Below, piece after piece: positions 1 through 6,056 of a DNA stretch of 10,799 nucleotides. Each line of letters begins with the position of its first letter. Position 1 is the first letter of the stretch. This DNA is from Chloroflexota bacterium. GTDB lineage: Bacteria > Chloroflexota > Dehalococcoidia > SHYM01. The stretch is taken from assembly GCA_016199375.1 (NCBI GenBank), contig JACQGV010000244.1, positions 1 through 10,799 of the forward strand, in the 5' to 3' direction. The position numbers and the translations under genes are program-made. The notes under the pieces were generated by a model. That model saw only the letters and a list, made by a program, of their open reading frames with translations. It had not been told where the DNA came from and did not search any database.

Positions 1-1
1 C

Positions 2-115
2 CACAAGGCCGAGGCCATGTTCAAGGCCCTGGCCCGCTGCCTGGACCAGGCGACAAGAGTTGATCCCCGGCTCCAGGGCCAGGTGCCCAGCACCAAGGGG
101 ACCATCCAGGGCTAA
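2..115 (+). CDS. hisB: Imidazoleglycerol-phosphate dehydratase, C-terminal fragment
   Basis: Only the last 37 codons are in the window; the gene starts upstream of it. Reading from base 2 gives [17 protein letters not shown], then VDP and the ending [10 protein letters not shown] before TAA. In HisB the C-terminus has a conserved H-x-x-E-A-x-F-K-A-x-A-R helix, followed by DPR and the near-invariant VPSTKG tail. The visible His and Glu fall in the second metal-binding HHxxE-type segment of the family, though the first His would lie just outside the window. HisB dehydrates imidazole glycerol phosphate in cytoplasmic histidine biosynthesis. Whether other his genes lie upstream cannot be seen. 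The gene converges on the minus-strand selenoprotein candidate, with a stem-loop between them. Confidence 0.92.
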   Translation, partial: HKAEAMFKALARCLDQATRVDPRLQGQVPSTKGTIQG

Positions 116-119
116 GAGA

Positions 120-150
120 ACATCCCCCTTCCTTTCGGGGAGGGGGATGT
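120..150. terminator. Stem-loop between convergent genes
   Basis: ACATCCCCCT at 120-129 and AGGGGGATGT at 141-150 are perfect 10-bp complements enclosing an 11-base centre. The hairpin lies 4 bases after the hisB stop and about 50 bases beyond the stop of the opposing gene. On the plus strand no T-run follows. On the minus strand the following bases (TCTCTTAG) are only weakly T-rich. A shared bidirectional terminator is the simplest reading, and a REP-like structure is the alternative. The rest of 116-202 shows nothing else. Confidence 0.5.
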
Positions 151-202
151 CATGCGCCGCAATCCCTGGCGATTGTGGGAGCCCCGGTGACGGCGCCGGC
201 AG

Positions 203-748
203 CTACTTCTTGGGCCAGTGCTCGCCGGGGCGCTTCAGCTCATAGATGAAGGGCCGCAGGCACGTCGTCTGATAGAGCTCTTCGAACACCGCCACCGCCT
301 GCTCCTTGGGCGCCGGCGGATACATCTTCAGGTAGGCAGCCTGGCCGTTCTCGAAGATGAAGGTGGGCACCCCAAAGGCCTGGTACCTCTCCACGGCTTC
401 GGTGTGGTCCCGCGCCAGCTTCTGGAGCAGGCTGCGGTCCTCCAGGTCGCGCTGGAACCGCTCCAGGTCCAGGCCGGCCCGCTGGGCGGCGAGCATAAGG
501 GTCTCGCGGTCGGTGAAGAGCCGCTTCTCCTCGTGGCGCGCCTTCAGCAGCTCCTCGTGCATGCGCAGGAAGGCGTCTTCGCCCTGGCGGCGGGCGGCCT
601 CCGCTGCCATGAAGGAGGGGTTGCCACGGCTCTCGTAGCTGGCGGGCTGGTCCCAGACCTTCCAGTCCGGGCCGTGCTTCTGGTTCACCTGCTCCAGGGA
701 GAAGTAGCGCCATTCTATCTGGAGCCGGTCGCCCAACTCCCGCTTCAC
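203..748 (-). CDS. DsbA/FrnE-like thioredoxin-fold domain (C-terminal part; conventional ORF lacks active site)
   Basis: From the GTG at 748 an open frame of 181 residues runs to TAG. It contains the helical insertion of DsbA/FrnE (2-hydroxychromene-2-carboxylate isomerase-like) proteins, with FMAAEAARRQGEDAFLRMHEELLKARHEE and AGLDLERFQRDLED, and the cis-Pro loop GVPTFIFENGQ. Starting here removes the first beta strand and the active-site motif, and leaves a thioredoxin fold that could hardly fold. No Shine-Dalgarno sequence precedes 748, and this GTG lies in the 3' arm of the SECIS-like hairpin. The frame is open upstream to the TGA at 787-785 and supplies PYVYAAAGWLRDV. This segment is therefore best taken as the C-terminal domain of the 203-1102 selenoprotein. 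Family members are thiol-disulfide oxidoreductases or glutathione-dependent isomerases. No signal peptide is visible, so a cytoplasmic location is likely. Confidence 0.7.
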   Translation of the reverse strand: MKRELGDRLQIEWRYFSLEQVNQKHGPDWKVWDQPASYESRGNPSFMAAEAARRQGEDAFLRMHEELLKARHEEKRLFTDRETLMLAAQRAGLDLERFQRDLEDRSLLQKLARDHTEAVERYQAFGVPTFIFENGQAAYLKMYPPAPKEQAVAVFEELYQTTCLRPFIYELKRPGEHWPKK

Positions 749-1102
749 GTCCCGCAGCCAACCTGCTGCGGCGTAGACGTACGGTCAGAGATAGTCCATG
801 TAGATCTTGACCCGGACCGGCCCCGCGGCAACGCCGCCGCGGATGAAGGGCACCACCGTGATAAGGTCGCCGTCCTGCAGAGCGTAGGTCAGGGCGACCT
901 TCTTGCCGTTGACCCGGATGTCCATGCCCCCGCGGGTGGCGATGTCGCCCATGGAGAGGGCCTGCTCCAGGGTCCCGCCCTCCGGGACCCGGAAGCTCTG
1001 GATCGCCTTCCCCAGCTGGACCAGCCGCACCGCGGCGCCCTCGCCACTCTTGATGTCGCGGGGCCGCCGGGGCGCCTGCCTCTGTCTCTGATCCTCAACC
1101 AC
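203..1102 (-). CDS. Predicted selenoprotein: MoaD/ThiS ubiquitin-like domain fused to DsbA/FrnE-like domain through in-frame UGA (Sec106)
   Basis: With the TGA at 787-785 read as selenocysteine, this is one 299-residue frame. Residues about 24-90 form a ubiquitin-like MoaD/ThiS domain ending in Gly-Gly (89-90). Only five residues (VAAGP) then precede the thioredoxin first strand VRVKIYMDYL (96-105), Sec106 and PYVYAAAGWL. The C-terminal part (to 299) continues as a DsbA/FrnE-like domain with the cis-proline loop FGVPTFIF (Pro246). Counted from residue 95 that domain is about 205 residues, the usual full family length. The motif is UPYV, so there is no resolving Cys, and the only Cys in the thioredoxin part is Cys281. 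The GTG start at 1102 has AGGAGG at 1116-1111, 8 bases upstream. The E1-like gene lies 32 bases upstream and is probably co-transcribed. A sequencing error at the TGA, or a true stop, remain alternatives. Confidence 0.72.
746..787 (-). promoter_or_regulatory. In-frame UGA and bSECIS-like hairpin
   Basis: Minus-strand reading. UGA at 787-785 is followed by C, a leaky context. The hairpin CCGCAGC (771-765), loop AGGTTG (764-759), GCTGCGG (758-752) is a perfect 7-bp stem with a 6-base loop. A lower stem ACGTC (780-776) with GACGT (751-747) extends it, leaving TACG (775-772) bulged on the 5' side. The GGU of the loop starts 21 bases after the UGA. Bacterial SECIS elements lie immediately after the UGA, with the apical loop roughly 16-37 bases away and a G in the first two loop positions, often GGU as in E. 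coli fdhF. Position, loop sequence and bulge all fit that description. Confidence 0.7.
785..1102 (-). CDS. MoaD/ThiS-family ubiquitin-like protein (N-terminal domain; product if UGA terminates)
   Basis: Under the standard code this is a 105-residue protein. After a basic, Arg/Pro-rich leader of about 22 residues comes VRLVQLGKAIQSFRVPEGGTL, then a strand pair around MDIRVNGKKVAL and DGDLITVVPFIRGG. This matches the beta-grasp fold of MoaD, ThiS and related small sulfur carriers, where DGD-x-V-x-x-x-P-x-x-x-GG is the typical end. In that family the Gly-Gly carboxylate is adenylated by an E1-like enzyme, and such an enzyme is encoded immediately upstream. Here Gly-Gly is not terminal: 15 residues (VAAGPVRVKIYMDYL) follow before TGA, and they look like the start of a thioredoxin fold and not a free tail. 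A free carrier would therefore need proteolytic trimming. This entry is the N-terminal part of the 203-1102 frame, listed separately because automatic annotation would show it so. Confidence 0.75.
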   Translation of the reverse strand: MVEDQRQRQAPRRPRDIKSGEGAAVRLVQLGKAIQSFRVPEGGTLEQALSMGDIATRGGMDIRVNGKKVALTYALQDGDLITVVPFIRGGVAAGPVRVKIYMDYL

Positions 1103-1134
1103 AGTCGCTCCCTCCTCAGTTCGGGTTGGCCCGC

Positions 1135-1791
1135 CTAGGGGCCCGTCAGCAGCAGCAGGGTTTTCAGGTCGAAGATAATCTCCTTCGCCATCTCCTCGCC
1201 CTTGGCATGTTTCTTCACCTGGTTCCCAATCAGGGCGGCGATGCCGAAGACGTTATAGATAATGCTGCGGGCGGTGCAGGGCTCCTCGGTGGCCTCCTCG
1301 TCAGTATACAGGGTCTCCTCGTACAGCCGCACGTCGTCGGGGTCCACCGGGTTGATGGAGTAGATGCGACAGACCTCCGCCCCCATGCGGGCGTCCACGT
1401 ACAGCCGCACCTGCGGCTTGTATTTGATGGAGCGCTGCCAGATGTCGTGGCGCGAGCTCATGGTGTCCACGCCGGAGATGACGATCCCCTGCAGCCGCTG
1501 GCCCGCCACCCGCTCCTGCACGGTGCGGATGGAGGTGCCCGTGAACCCCTGGACGAGGTGCGCGAGGGCCTCCACCTTGGGCCTCCCGATGTCGTCCAGC
1601 AGGAACAACTGGTTGGGGATGTTGTGGCTCTCCACCAGGTCATCGTCGTAGACGGTGAGCTGGGTGCACCCCATCTTGGCCAGGGCCAGCACGGTGGGGG
1701 AGCCGATGCCACCGGCGCCGATGACCACAATCGGCACGTCCAGCTCGTCGCTGGAGACGATGTCCTGCTGGCGCCAGAAATCCATCGCCAC
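1135..1791 (-). CDS. ThiF/MoeB/HesA-family E1-like adenylyltransferase
   Basis: This 218-residue protein is an E1-like enzyme that would adenylate the C-terminal glycine of a ubiquitin-like partner. Visible motifs are the nucleotide-binding loop GAGGIGS (25-31), an acidic strand end DDDLVESHNIPNQ (49-61) with the family's N-x-x-Q, the conserved Lys of GRPKVEAL (72), SGVDTMSSR (107-114, Asp109) and VDARMG (132-137). Cys172 in EPCTARS resembles the C-R-T-A-G context of ThiF, where that Cys forms an acyl disulfide with ThiS. The paired CxxC zinc motifs of MoeB and ThiF are absent, as is a rhodanese domain, so this is a short divergent form. The GTG start (1791) has GGAGGG 11 bases upstream; ATG at 1785 is the alternative. 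It is first in an operon with the Ub-like/DsbA selenoprotein frame, which is its likely partner. Confidence 0.85.
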   Translation of the reverse strand: MAMDFWRQQDIVSSDELDVPIVVIGAGGIGSPTVLALAKMGCTQLTVYDDDLVESHNIPNQLFLLDDIGRPKVEALAHLVQGFTGTSIRTVQERVAGQRLQGIVISGVDTMSSRHDIWQRSIKYKPQVRLYVDARMGAEVCRIYSINPVDPDDVRLYEETLYTDEEATEEPCTARSIIYNVFGIAALIGNQVKKHAKGEEMAKEIIFDLKTLLLLTGP

Positions 1792-1840
1792 GGGATGTGT
1801 AACCCTCCGAGTTTATCGCCCATGATAGCATAGCTGGCAG

Positions 1841-2740
1841 GTGAGTACGACTAGGGCACCCCTTTTCCTGATCGGGCAGCGGATCACCGTCGGCACGGCC
1901 AGCGTCAGGCGGGCGCTCCTGGCCCGCCAGCGGGCGCCAATCCAGGAGCTGGCCCGCCGCCAGGCCGCGGCCGGCGTCCACGCCCTGGACCTCAACGTGG
2001 GCTTCCTGGCGGAGCGGGCCGCACAGGACGGCCTCCCCTGGCTGGTCCGGGTGGTGCAGGATGCGGTGGCGCTGCCGTTGAGCCTCGACAGCGTCCATGC
2101 GACGGCCATCGCCGCCGCCCTCAGCGTCTGCCGGGGCGAGGCGCTCATCAACTCCTGCACCGCGGAGCCATCCAAGCTGGAGGCGCTCGTGCCCCTGGCG
2201 GCGGCGCGGCGCTGCCGGACCATCGTGCTGCCGCTGGACAACAAGGGCGTGCCCGCTACCGCTCGGGAGCGGGCCTCCCTGGTGAAGGAGCGGGTGCTGC
2301 CCGCCGCCGACCACTATGGCGTGCCGAGAGAATCGCTGCTGGTGGACGTGCTGGTGCCCGCCCTGGCCGCCGGCCCCGAGGCGGTTACGCAGACCCTGGC
2401 CACGGCACGGCTGGTCGGGGAGGAGCTGGGGCTGCCGACCCTGGCGGGCCTCGGCAACATCGCCTACCGCGCGCCGCCAGCCATGCAGGGCCACCTCCAG
2501 ATGGCCCTCCTGGCGATGCTGGCGGGAGCGGGCCTCGCCGCCGCCATCCTGGACCCCCTCGACCCCGAGCTTATGGGCGTGGCCAGAGCCCTCGCCAGCG
2601 GCCAGGCCCGCAGCCCGCTGGAGGCGCTCTGCCTGAAACTGGAGGCGGCGTACCGCCAGGGCAGGGCAGAGGAGCCGCCCGTCCGCCTCGAAGGCGCGGG
2701 CGTCCTGGGGCCGGCGCTGGCCGCCCTGCGGGGGGACTAG
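1841..2740 (+). CDS. Methyltetrahydrofolate:corrinoid methyltransferase-like protein (pterin-binding, AcsE/DHPS fold)
   Basis: This 299-residue protein is close to the usual length (about 260-300) of the pterin-binding TIM barrel found in AcsE, MetH and dihydropteroate synthase. Landmarks in barrel order are LIGQRITVG (10-18), ALDLNVG (48-54), LPLSLDS (78-84), ALINS (101-105), LPLDNKGVP (130-138), LLVDVLVPAL (166-175) and LAGLGNIAYRAP (201-212). The Asp of DLNV and LDS, the Asn of INS and Asn206 of GLGN match methyltetrahydrofolate-binding residues of AcsE-type methyltransferases. The family moves the N5-methyl of methyltetrahydrofolate to a cobalamin protein in the cytoplasm. No corrinoid protein or other C1 gene is in the window, so the acceptor is unknown. 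The start is GTG with no clear Shine-Dalgarno sequence; the leader from the divergent E1-like gene is only 49 bases. A divergent DHPS-fold enzyme with another substrate is possible. Confidence 0.85.
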   Translation: MSTTRAPLFLIGQRITVGTASVRRALLARQRAPIQELARRQAAAGVHALDLNVGFLAERAAQDGLPWLVRVVQDAVALPLSLDSVHATAIAAALSVCRGEALINSCTAEPSKLEALVPLAAARRCRTIVLPLDNKGVPATARERASLVKERVLPAADHYGVPRESLLVDVLVPALAAGPEAVTQTLATARLVGEELGLPTLAGLGNIAYRAPPAMQGHLQMALLAMLAGAGLAAAILDPLDPELMGVARALASGQARSPLEALCLKLEAAYRQGRAEEPPVRLEGAGVLGPALAALRGD

Positions 2741-2757
2741 GCCCCGGCGCGCAGGCG

Positions 2758-4176
2758 CTAGCGGCCGGCGAGGCTGTCCAGGAGCGCCAGGCCCAGCGTC
2801 ACCGCCTCTCCCAGCCGTGGTGTGTCCAGGGCTGCCACCGTGTCCCCCGCGGTATGGATGCGCGAAAGGTCGCTCGCCGCAACCATGATCGCCGGGATGT
2901 TCGCGGCCAGGAAGGGTGCGTGGTCGCTGGAGCCGCCCTGGAGCTGAGATGGGCGGACGGTGATGCCGTTAGCCGCGGCCGCGGCCTGGGCCCGCCGCCG
3001 CAGACCCTCCTCCCCCTCCATCTCCAGGGAAGCGCCGCTGCCCAGGGCGTCGAAGTCCAGCATGGCGAGGATGCGCGCTCGCTCGGGCTCCGGGAGCGTG
3101 TCCACGTAGTGGCGGCTCCCCACCAGCCCCAGCTCCTCGCCACCAAAGGCGATGACCCTGAGCTCGAAGGGGTAGTTGCGCTTCGCCGCCTCCCTGGCGA
3201 TGACCAGGATGGAAGCGGTGCCGGAGGAGTTGTCGCTGGCGCCGCCAGTCTGGGGCACGGTGTCATAGTGGGCGCCGATGACCACGACCTGGGGCCGGCC
3301 CTTGTTCAAGACGGCGACCACGTTCTGGCTCTGCCGGGCAGTGAGGGTGACGCTCGCGCCGACCCGGCCCTCGCCCAGGAGGCTTTTGAGCGCCTGCCCC
3401 TCGCCGCGCGCTATACCGATCACCGGAATCGAGGCCTGGCTCTGGAGCGACCCGAAGAGGGGACCGGCCTCGCTGTTGTAGATGACCGCCGCCACCGCCC
3501 CCGCCGCGACGGCGTTGCGCACCTTCACCTCAAATAAGACCTGGCCACCCCGCTCCATGAGGGCAATCCGGCCCTTTATCCCCCCGGCTGGGAAGTCCTC
3601 CGGGCGCCCCAGGCCGGCATCCACCAGGTCGCCCGTGGCCGAGCCCAGGCCCGTGAGCCGCAGGGGCGCCGCGGGCACATCGCGCTCCGCCGGCGTCTGT
3701 ATCTTCAGGATGCCGGGGCCAAAGGACGGCAGCACAGCGAAGGGCTGCTGCTGCACCTCGTAGCCGAAGCGCTGGAGCTCGGCGGCGATCAGCTCCGCCG
3801 CCTGTTTATCCTGGGGGCTCCCGGCCGGCCGCGGGCCGATCCCCTCCGCCAGCCGCTGGATATAGGCGAGGACCTCGGCGGCGGGCCCCGTCGCCGTCGG
3901 CGTGGCGGCCGGCCGGCCCGTCGCGGTAGGGGAGGGGGCGGGCGTCGGCGCCGAGGTAGGGCCGGCGGTGGCGGTGGGCGCCGAGGTAGGGCTGGCGACG
4001 ACCGTGGGCGCGGTCGTGGGCTGGGCGCCCGCTGCCCGGGAGGTGGCCGTGGCCGCTGGCGGCGGGACGAAGGGCGCGGATGGCGTCGCCCGCGGCCGGG
4101 CCGCCCCTCCTCCCAGACAGGCGCCCAGGGCCAGGGCCAAGGCCGCCGCGCCCAGGAGCCAGCGATACTGCAGCAT
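2758..4176 (-). CDS. M28-family metallopeptidase, lipoprotein with PA domain
   Basis: This is a 472-residue secreted aminopeptidase-type enzyme. The ATG at 4176 is chosen because AAAGGAGT lies about 5 bases upstream and a lipoprotein signal follows at once (LLGAAALALALGAC, lipidated Cys20); longer in-frame extensions lack both. Residues 25-98 are a Pro/Thr/Ala-rich linker. Residues about 180-285 form a protease-associated (PA) domain with KGRIALMERGG and AAGAVAAVIYNS. The M28 zinc core follows: GAHYD (301-305, His303), GASDNSSGTA (Asp315), FGGEELGLVGS (Glu347, Glu348), LDFDALG (374-379) and RIHTAGDT (His441). SSDHAPF (416-422) is the family's SDHxPF loop. All expected ligands are present, so the enzyme should be active with two zinc ions. 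It is anchored to the outer face of the membrane and is divergent from a peptide-type importer, which suggests joint peptide scavenging. Confidence 0.94.
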   Translation of the reverse strand: MLQYRWLLGAAALALALGACLGGGAARPRATPSAPFVPPPAATATSRAAGAQPTTAPTVVASPTSAPTATAGPTSAPTPAPSPTATGRPAATPTATGPAAEVLAYIQRLAEGIGPRPAGSPQDKQAAELIAAELQRFGYEVQQQPFAVLPSFGPGILKIQTPAERDVPAAPLRLTGLGSATGDLVDAGLGRPEDFPAGGIKGRIALMERGGQVLFEVKVRNAVAAGAVAAVIYNSEAGPLFGSLQSQASIPVIGIARGEGQALKSLLGEGRVGASVTLTARQSQNVVAVLNKGRPQVVVIGAHYDTVPQTGGASDNSSGTASILVIAREAAKRNYPFELRVIAFGGEELGLVGSRHYVDTLPEPERARILAMLDFDALGSGASLEMEGEEGLRRRAQAAAAANGITVRPSQLQGGSSDHAPFLAANIPAIMVAASDLSRIHTAGDTVAALDTPRLGEAVTLGLALLDSLAGR

Positions 4177-4268
4177 CGGAACTCCTTTCAACTCGTGGCG
4201 CTCCGGCGGCCATGGAACCGCCGCCGGGCGCGGCGCGTATGCTGAAAGCCAGCGGGCTGCTGCCCATC

Positions 4269-4298
4269 TTGATATAGACACACAGCAGGGCTTATCAT
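4269..4298 (+). promoter_or_regulatory. Predicted sigma70-type promoter of the import operon
   Basis: TTGATA (4269-4274) and TATCAT (4293-4298), 18 bases apart, each match the consensus at five of six positions. They lie in the only AT-rich patch of the 159-base divergent gap and would start transcription near 4305, about 30 bases before the ATG. Read on the minus strand, the same patch contains TATGAT (4299-4294), a possible -10 for the divergent M28 gene without a good -35, so the two promoters may overlap. The rest of 4177-4335 shows no other signal. Confidence 0.5.
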
Positions 4299-4335
4299 AG
4301 CAGGACATTCCAGCCCAACTAAACGAGGTGTGACG

Positions 4336-6042
4336 ATGAGGTCCCGCGTACCGGCCTGTTTTTGGGCACTAGCGCTGAGCATAGCAGTCGTAGCGGCTGG
4401 CTGCCTCGGCGGGACCCGCAGCGGGCGCCCCCGCTCCACGCCCACAGCGGCCCCGCCGGCGCCCACCGCTGCTCAGCCTGGCACTCGCCCTCAGCCCACC
4501 CCCACCGCCGCGCCCCAGGGCACCCCGCGGGCTGCGGCCAGTGGTGGCACCTTCACCCGGCTGTGGGCCGACCCGCCCACCCTGGACCCCCACCTGACCT
4601 CCGACACCACCTCGGCGGGGCTGGTGGTGGAGATCTTCAGCGGTCTGGTGGCCCTGGACACCGACCTCAAGATCATCCCGGATATCGCCGAGCGCTGGGA
4701 CCTCAGCGGCGGTGGCGCCGTATTCACCTTCCGGATGCGGGACAACGTGAAGTTCCACAACGGCAAGGCGGTCACGGCCAGCGACCTGAAGTACTCCTTC
4801 GAGCGGGTGCTGGACCCGCGCACCGAGTCGCCCGTCGCCGACACCTACCTCAACGACATCGTGGGGGCCCAGGACAAGCTCAAAGGCCAGGCCCGCGAGG
4901 TGCGCGGCGTCCGCGTGATAGATGACCGCACCCTGGAGATCACCATTGATGCCCCCAAGCCCTACTTCATCGCCAAGCTCACCTATCCAACGGCCTACGC
5001 AGTGGACCGCCAGAACGTGGAATCGGGGTCCGGCTGGACCAACAAGCCCAACGGCACCGGGCCCTTCAAGCTGACTGAGTGGACCATAGGCCAGCGGATT
5101 GTCCTGGAGCGCAACCAGTATTTCTATCGCGGCGTCGCCAAGCTCGACCGGGTGCGCTACATCCTGTCCGGCGGCGTGCCCATGACCATGTACGAGAACA
5201 ACGAGATAGACCTGACCGGGGTCGGCCAGACGGACCTGGACCGCGTGCTGAACCCCAACGAGCCCCTGAACAAGCAGCTCGTCCGCGGCGAGCCGTCCTT
5301 CGAGGTCTCCTACATCGGCTTCCACGTGGCGAAGCCGCCCTTCGACGACAAGAAGGTGCGGCAGGCCTTCACCCTCGCCATAGACAAGGAGGCCATCGCC
5401 CGCGAGGTGCTCTCGAACCTCGCGGTGCCGGCCTATGGGGTGTTGCCCCCAGGCTTCCCCGGACACAACCCCAACATCAAGCCCCTGCGCTTCGACCCCG
5501 TCCTGGCCAAGAGGCTCCTGGCGGAGTCCAAGTACGGCGGGGCAGGTATGATGCCCCGCGTCATCATGACTCTCCCCGGCACGGGCGGCACCGTGGGGCT
5601 GGACACCGAGGCGATCATCGAGATGTGGAAACAAAACCTCGGGGTGGCGGTGGAGATCCAGCAGACCGAGTGGGCGACGTACCTGCAGGACCTGAACCGC
5701 CAGCGCTTCCAGATGTTCGGCGGCATCGGCTGGGCCGCCGACTATCCCGACCCCCAGGACTTCGTTGACATCCTCTTCCACAGCAAGAGCTTCAACAACC
5801 ATGGGGCCTACAACAGTCCCCAGGTTGACCGCCTGTTGGAGCAGGCCCGTACCGAGCAAGACAGCGACAAGCGCATCAAGCTCTACCAGGACGCCGAGCA
5901 GATGGTGGTAGACGATGCCGTCTGGATACCCCTCTGGTACACCGGGGAGCGCTACGTGCTCATCAAGCCCTACGTCAAGGGGTACAAGCTAACCCGGATG
6001 ATCGTCCCCAAGCTGAAGGACGTCTACATCGAGCGGCAGTGA
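4336..6042 (+). CDS. ABC transporter substrate-binding lipoprotein, family 5 (peptide type)
   Basis: This 568-residue solute receptor belongs to the Dpp/Opp class. The ATG at 4336 has GAGG 7 bases upstream; a GTG at 4330 overlaps that Shine-Dalgarno sequence and is less likely. The signal peptide ends in the lipobox VAAGC (Cys23), and residues 28-68 are a Pro/Thr-rich linker. The SBP family 5 domain runs from about 70 to the end, with ADPPTLDPHLTSD, the family signature FTFRMRDNVKFHNGKAVTASDLKYSFERVLDP (130-161), NKPNGTGPFKLTEW and VRQAFTLAIDKEAIAREVL. The C-terminal lobe has YPDPQDFVDILFHS. These proteins bind di- or oligopeptides, and also nickel, sugars or opines, so the ligand is not certain. 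The gene heads an operon with two permeases, 14 bases before the first. Confidence 0.94.
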   Translation: MRSRVPACFWALALSIAVVAAGCLGGTRSGRPRSTPTAAPPAPTAAQPGTRPQPTPTAAPQGTPRAAASGGTFTRLWADPPTLDPHLTSDTTSAGLVVEIFSGLVALDTDLKIIPDIAERWDLSGGGAVFTFRMRDNVKFHNGKAVTASDLKYSFERVLDPRTESPVADTYLNDIVGAQDKLKGQAREVRGVRVIDDRTLEITIDAPKPYFIAKLTYPTAYAVDRQNVESGSGWTNKPNGTGPFKLTEWTIGQRIVLERNQYFYRGVAKLDRVRYILSGGVPMTMYENNEIDLTGVGQTDLDRVLNPNEPLNKQLVRGEPSFEVSYIGFHVAKPPFDDKKVRQAFTLAIDKEAIAREVLSNLAVPAYGVLPPGFPGHNPNIKPLRFDPVLAKRLLAESKYGGAGMMPRVIMTLPGTGGTVGLDTEAIIEMWKQNLGVAVEIQQTEWATYLQDLNRQRFQMFGGIGWAADYPDPQDFVDILFHSKSFNNHGAYNSPQVDRLLEQARTEQDSDKRIKLYQDAEQMVVDDAVWIPLWYTGERYVLIKPYVKGYKLTRMIVPKLKDVYIERQ

Positions 6043-6056
6043 GGGCGTAGAGCCCC

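Noticed and set aside
746..748. GTG at 748 as the true start of a free-standing DsbA-like protein
   Set aside because: There is no Shine-Dalgarno sequence, the start lies inside a hairpin, and the product would lack the first strand and the active site of the thioredoxin fold.
785..787. TGA as evidence of a general code change (TGA read as Trp or Gly)
   Set aside because: Other genes in the window stop at TGA with the next gene starting directly after (for example 6040-6042 and 6981-6983), so only context-dependent recoding is tenable.
218..1138. Long plus-strand frame (306 residues) antisense to the selenoprotein candidate
   Set aside because: It is low-complexity Leu/Val/His/Gly-rich translation, typical of the complement of GC-rich coding DNA. 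It has no recognisable domain, and the minus strand carries clear family motifs.
1126..2494. Antisense frames over the E1-like gene (plus, 1126-1833) and over the methyltransferase gene (minus, 1640-2494)
   Set aside because: Both are artefacts of high GC content; the opposite strands carry the GAGGIGS and DLNVG/GLGN family motifs.
4177..4308. N-terminal extension of the M28 peptidase (44 more codons)
   Set aside because: The extension is Trp/Pro/Arg-rich without a signal sequence, whereas the ATG at 4176 has both a Shine-Dalgarno sequence and a lipoprotein signal directly after it.
4369..5859. Minus-strand frame of 496 residues across the substrate-binding protein gene
   Set aside because: It is the shadow of a strong plus-strand gene with SBP family 5 motifs; its own translation shows no domain and no ribosome-binding site was found.
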